DNA of 36,960 bases from Clostridia bacterium (lineage in GTDB: Bacteria; Bacillota; Clostridia; Christensenellales; Borkfalkiaceae): contig JAAUYT010000020.1 in NCBI GenBank assembly GCA_014804975.1, forward strand, positions 1-36,960. The letters run 5' to 3'. Positions 36,959 through 36,960 of this stretch are shown piece by piece. Positions within the stretch are counted from its first letter, which is position 1, and every line of letters begins with the position of its first letter. Made by a program: the position numbers and the translations under genes. The notes below the pieces were generated by a model. That model saw only the letters and a program-made list of their open reading frames with translations. It ran no database searches and had not been told where the DNA came from.

Positions 36959-36960
36959 AG

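Overview
The window looks like a chromosomal segment from an uncultured Clostridia/Firmicutes genome (taxonomy inferred from gene content only). Almost all of it is densely packed protein-coding sequence. I see no rRNA, tRNA, CRISPR array, transposase or integrase. Left to right: (i) three translationally coupled ORFs that look like phage virion or tail genes (185-2534); (ii) an orphan spoVAC and a DUF1858 redox-disulfide gene; (iii) a heterodimeric multidrug-type ABC exporter pair; (iv) degV (- strand), a cwlD-like amidase and an acyl-ACP thioesterase; (v) an arginine operon argG-argC-argJ-argB-argD-argF-carA-carB, in which carB is fused in frame to a C-terminal DapF (diaminopimelate epimerase)-like domain; (vi) a small membrane protein, a NifS-like desulfurase and thiI; (vii) a class A PBP (- strand); (viii) sir2-miaB-mutS-mutL-miaA and a methionine-gamma-lyase-family gene; (ix) a PotD-like binding protein (- strand, at the window edge). 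The most interesting item is the CarB-DapF fusion. Its DapF domain has lost the first catalytic cysteine (MCGN/QCGN is now IAGN) but keeps the second, which suggests a non-epimerase catalytic or regulatory role. Other leads are the phage-like trio, an ARG-box-like array with a terminator overlapping the argG promoter, a palindrome-rich operator on the ABC promoter, candidate sporulation-sigma promoters, possible leaderless starts, and a PotD with a C-terminal transmembrane anchor. No database search was run; all family calls are from motif recognition.
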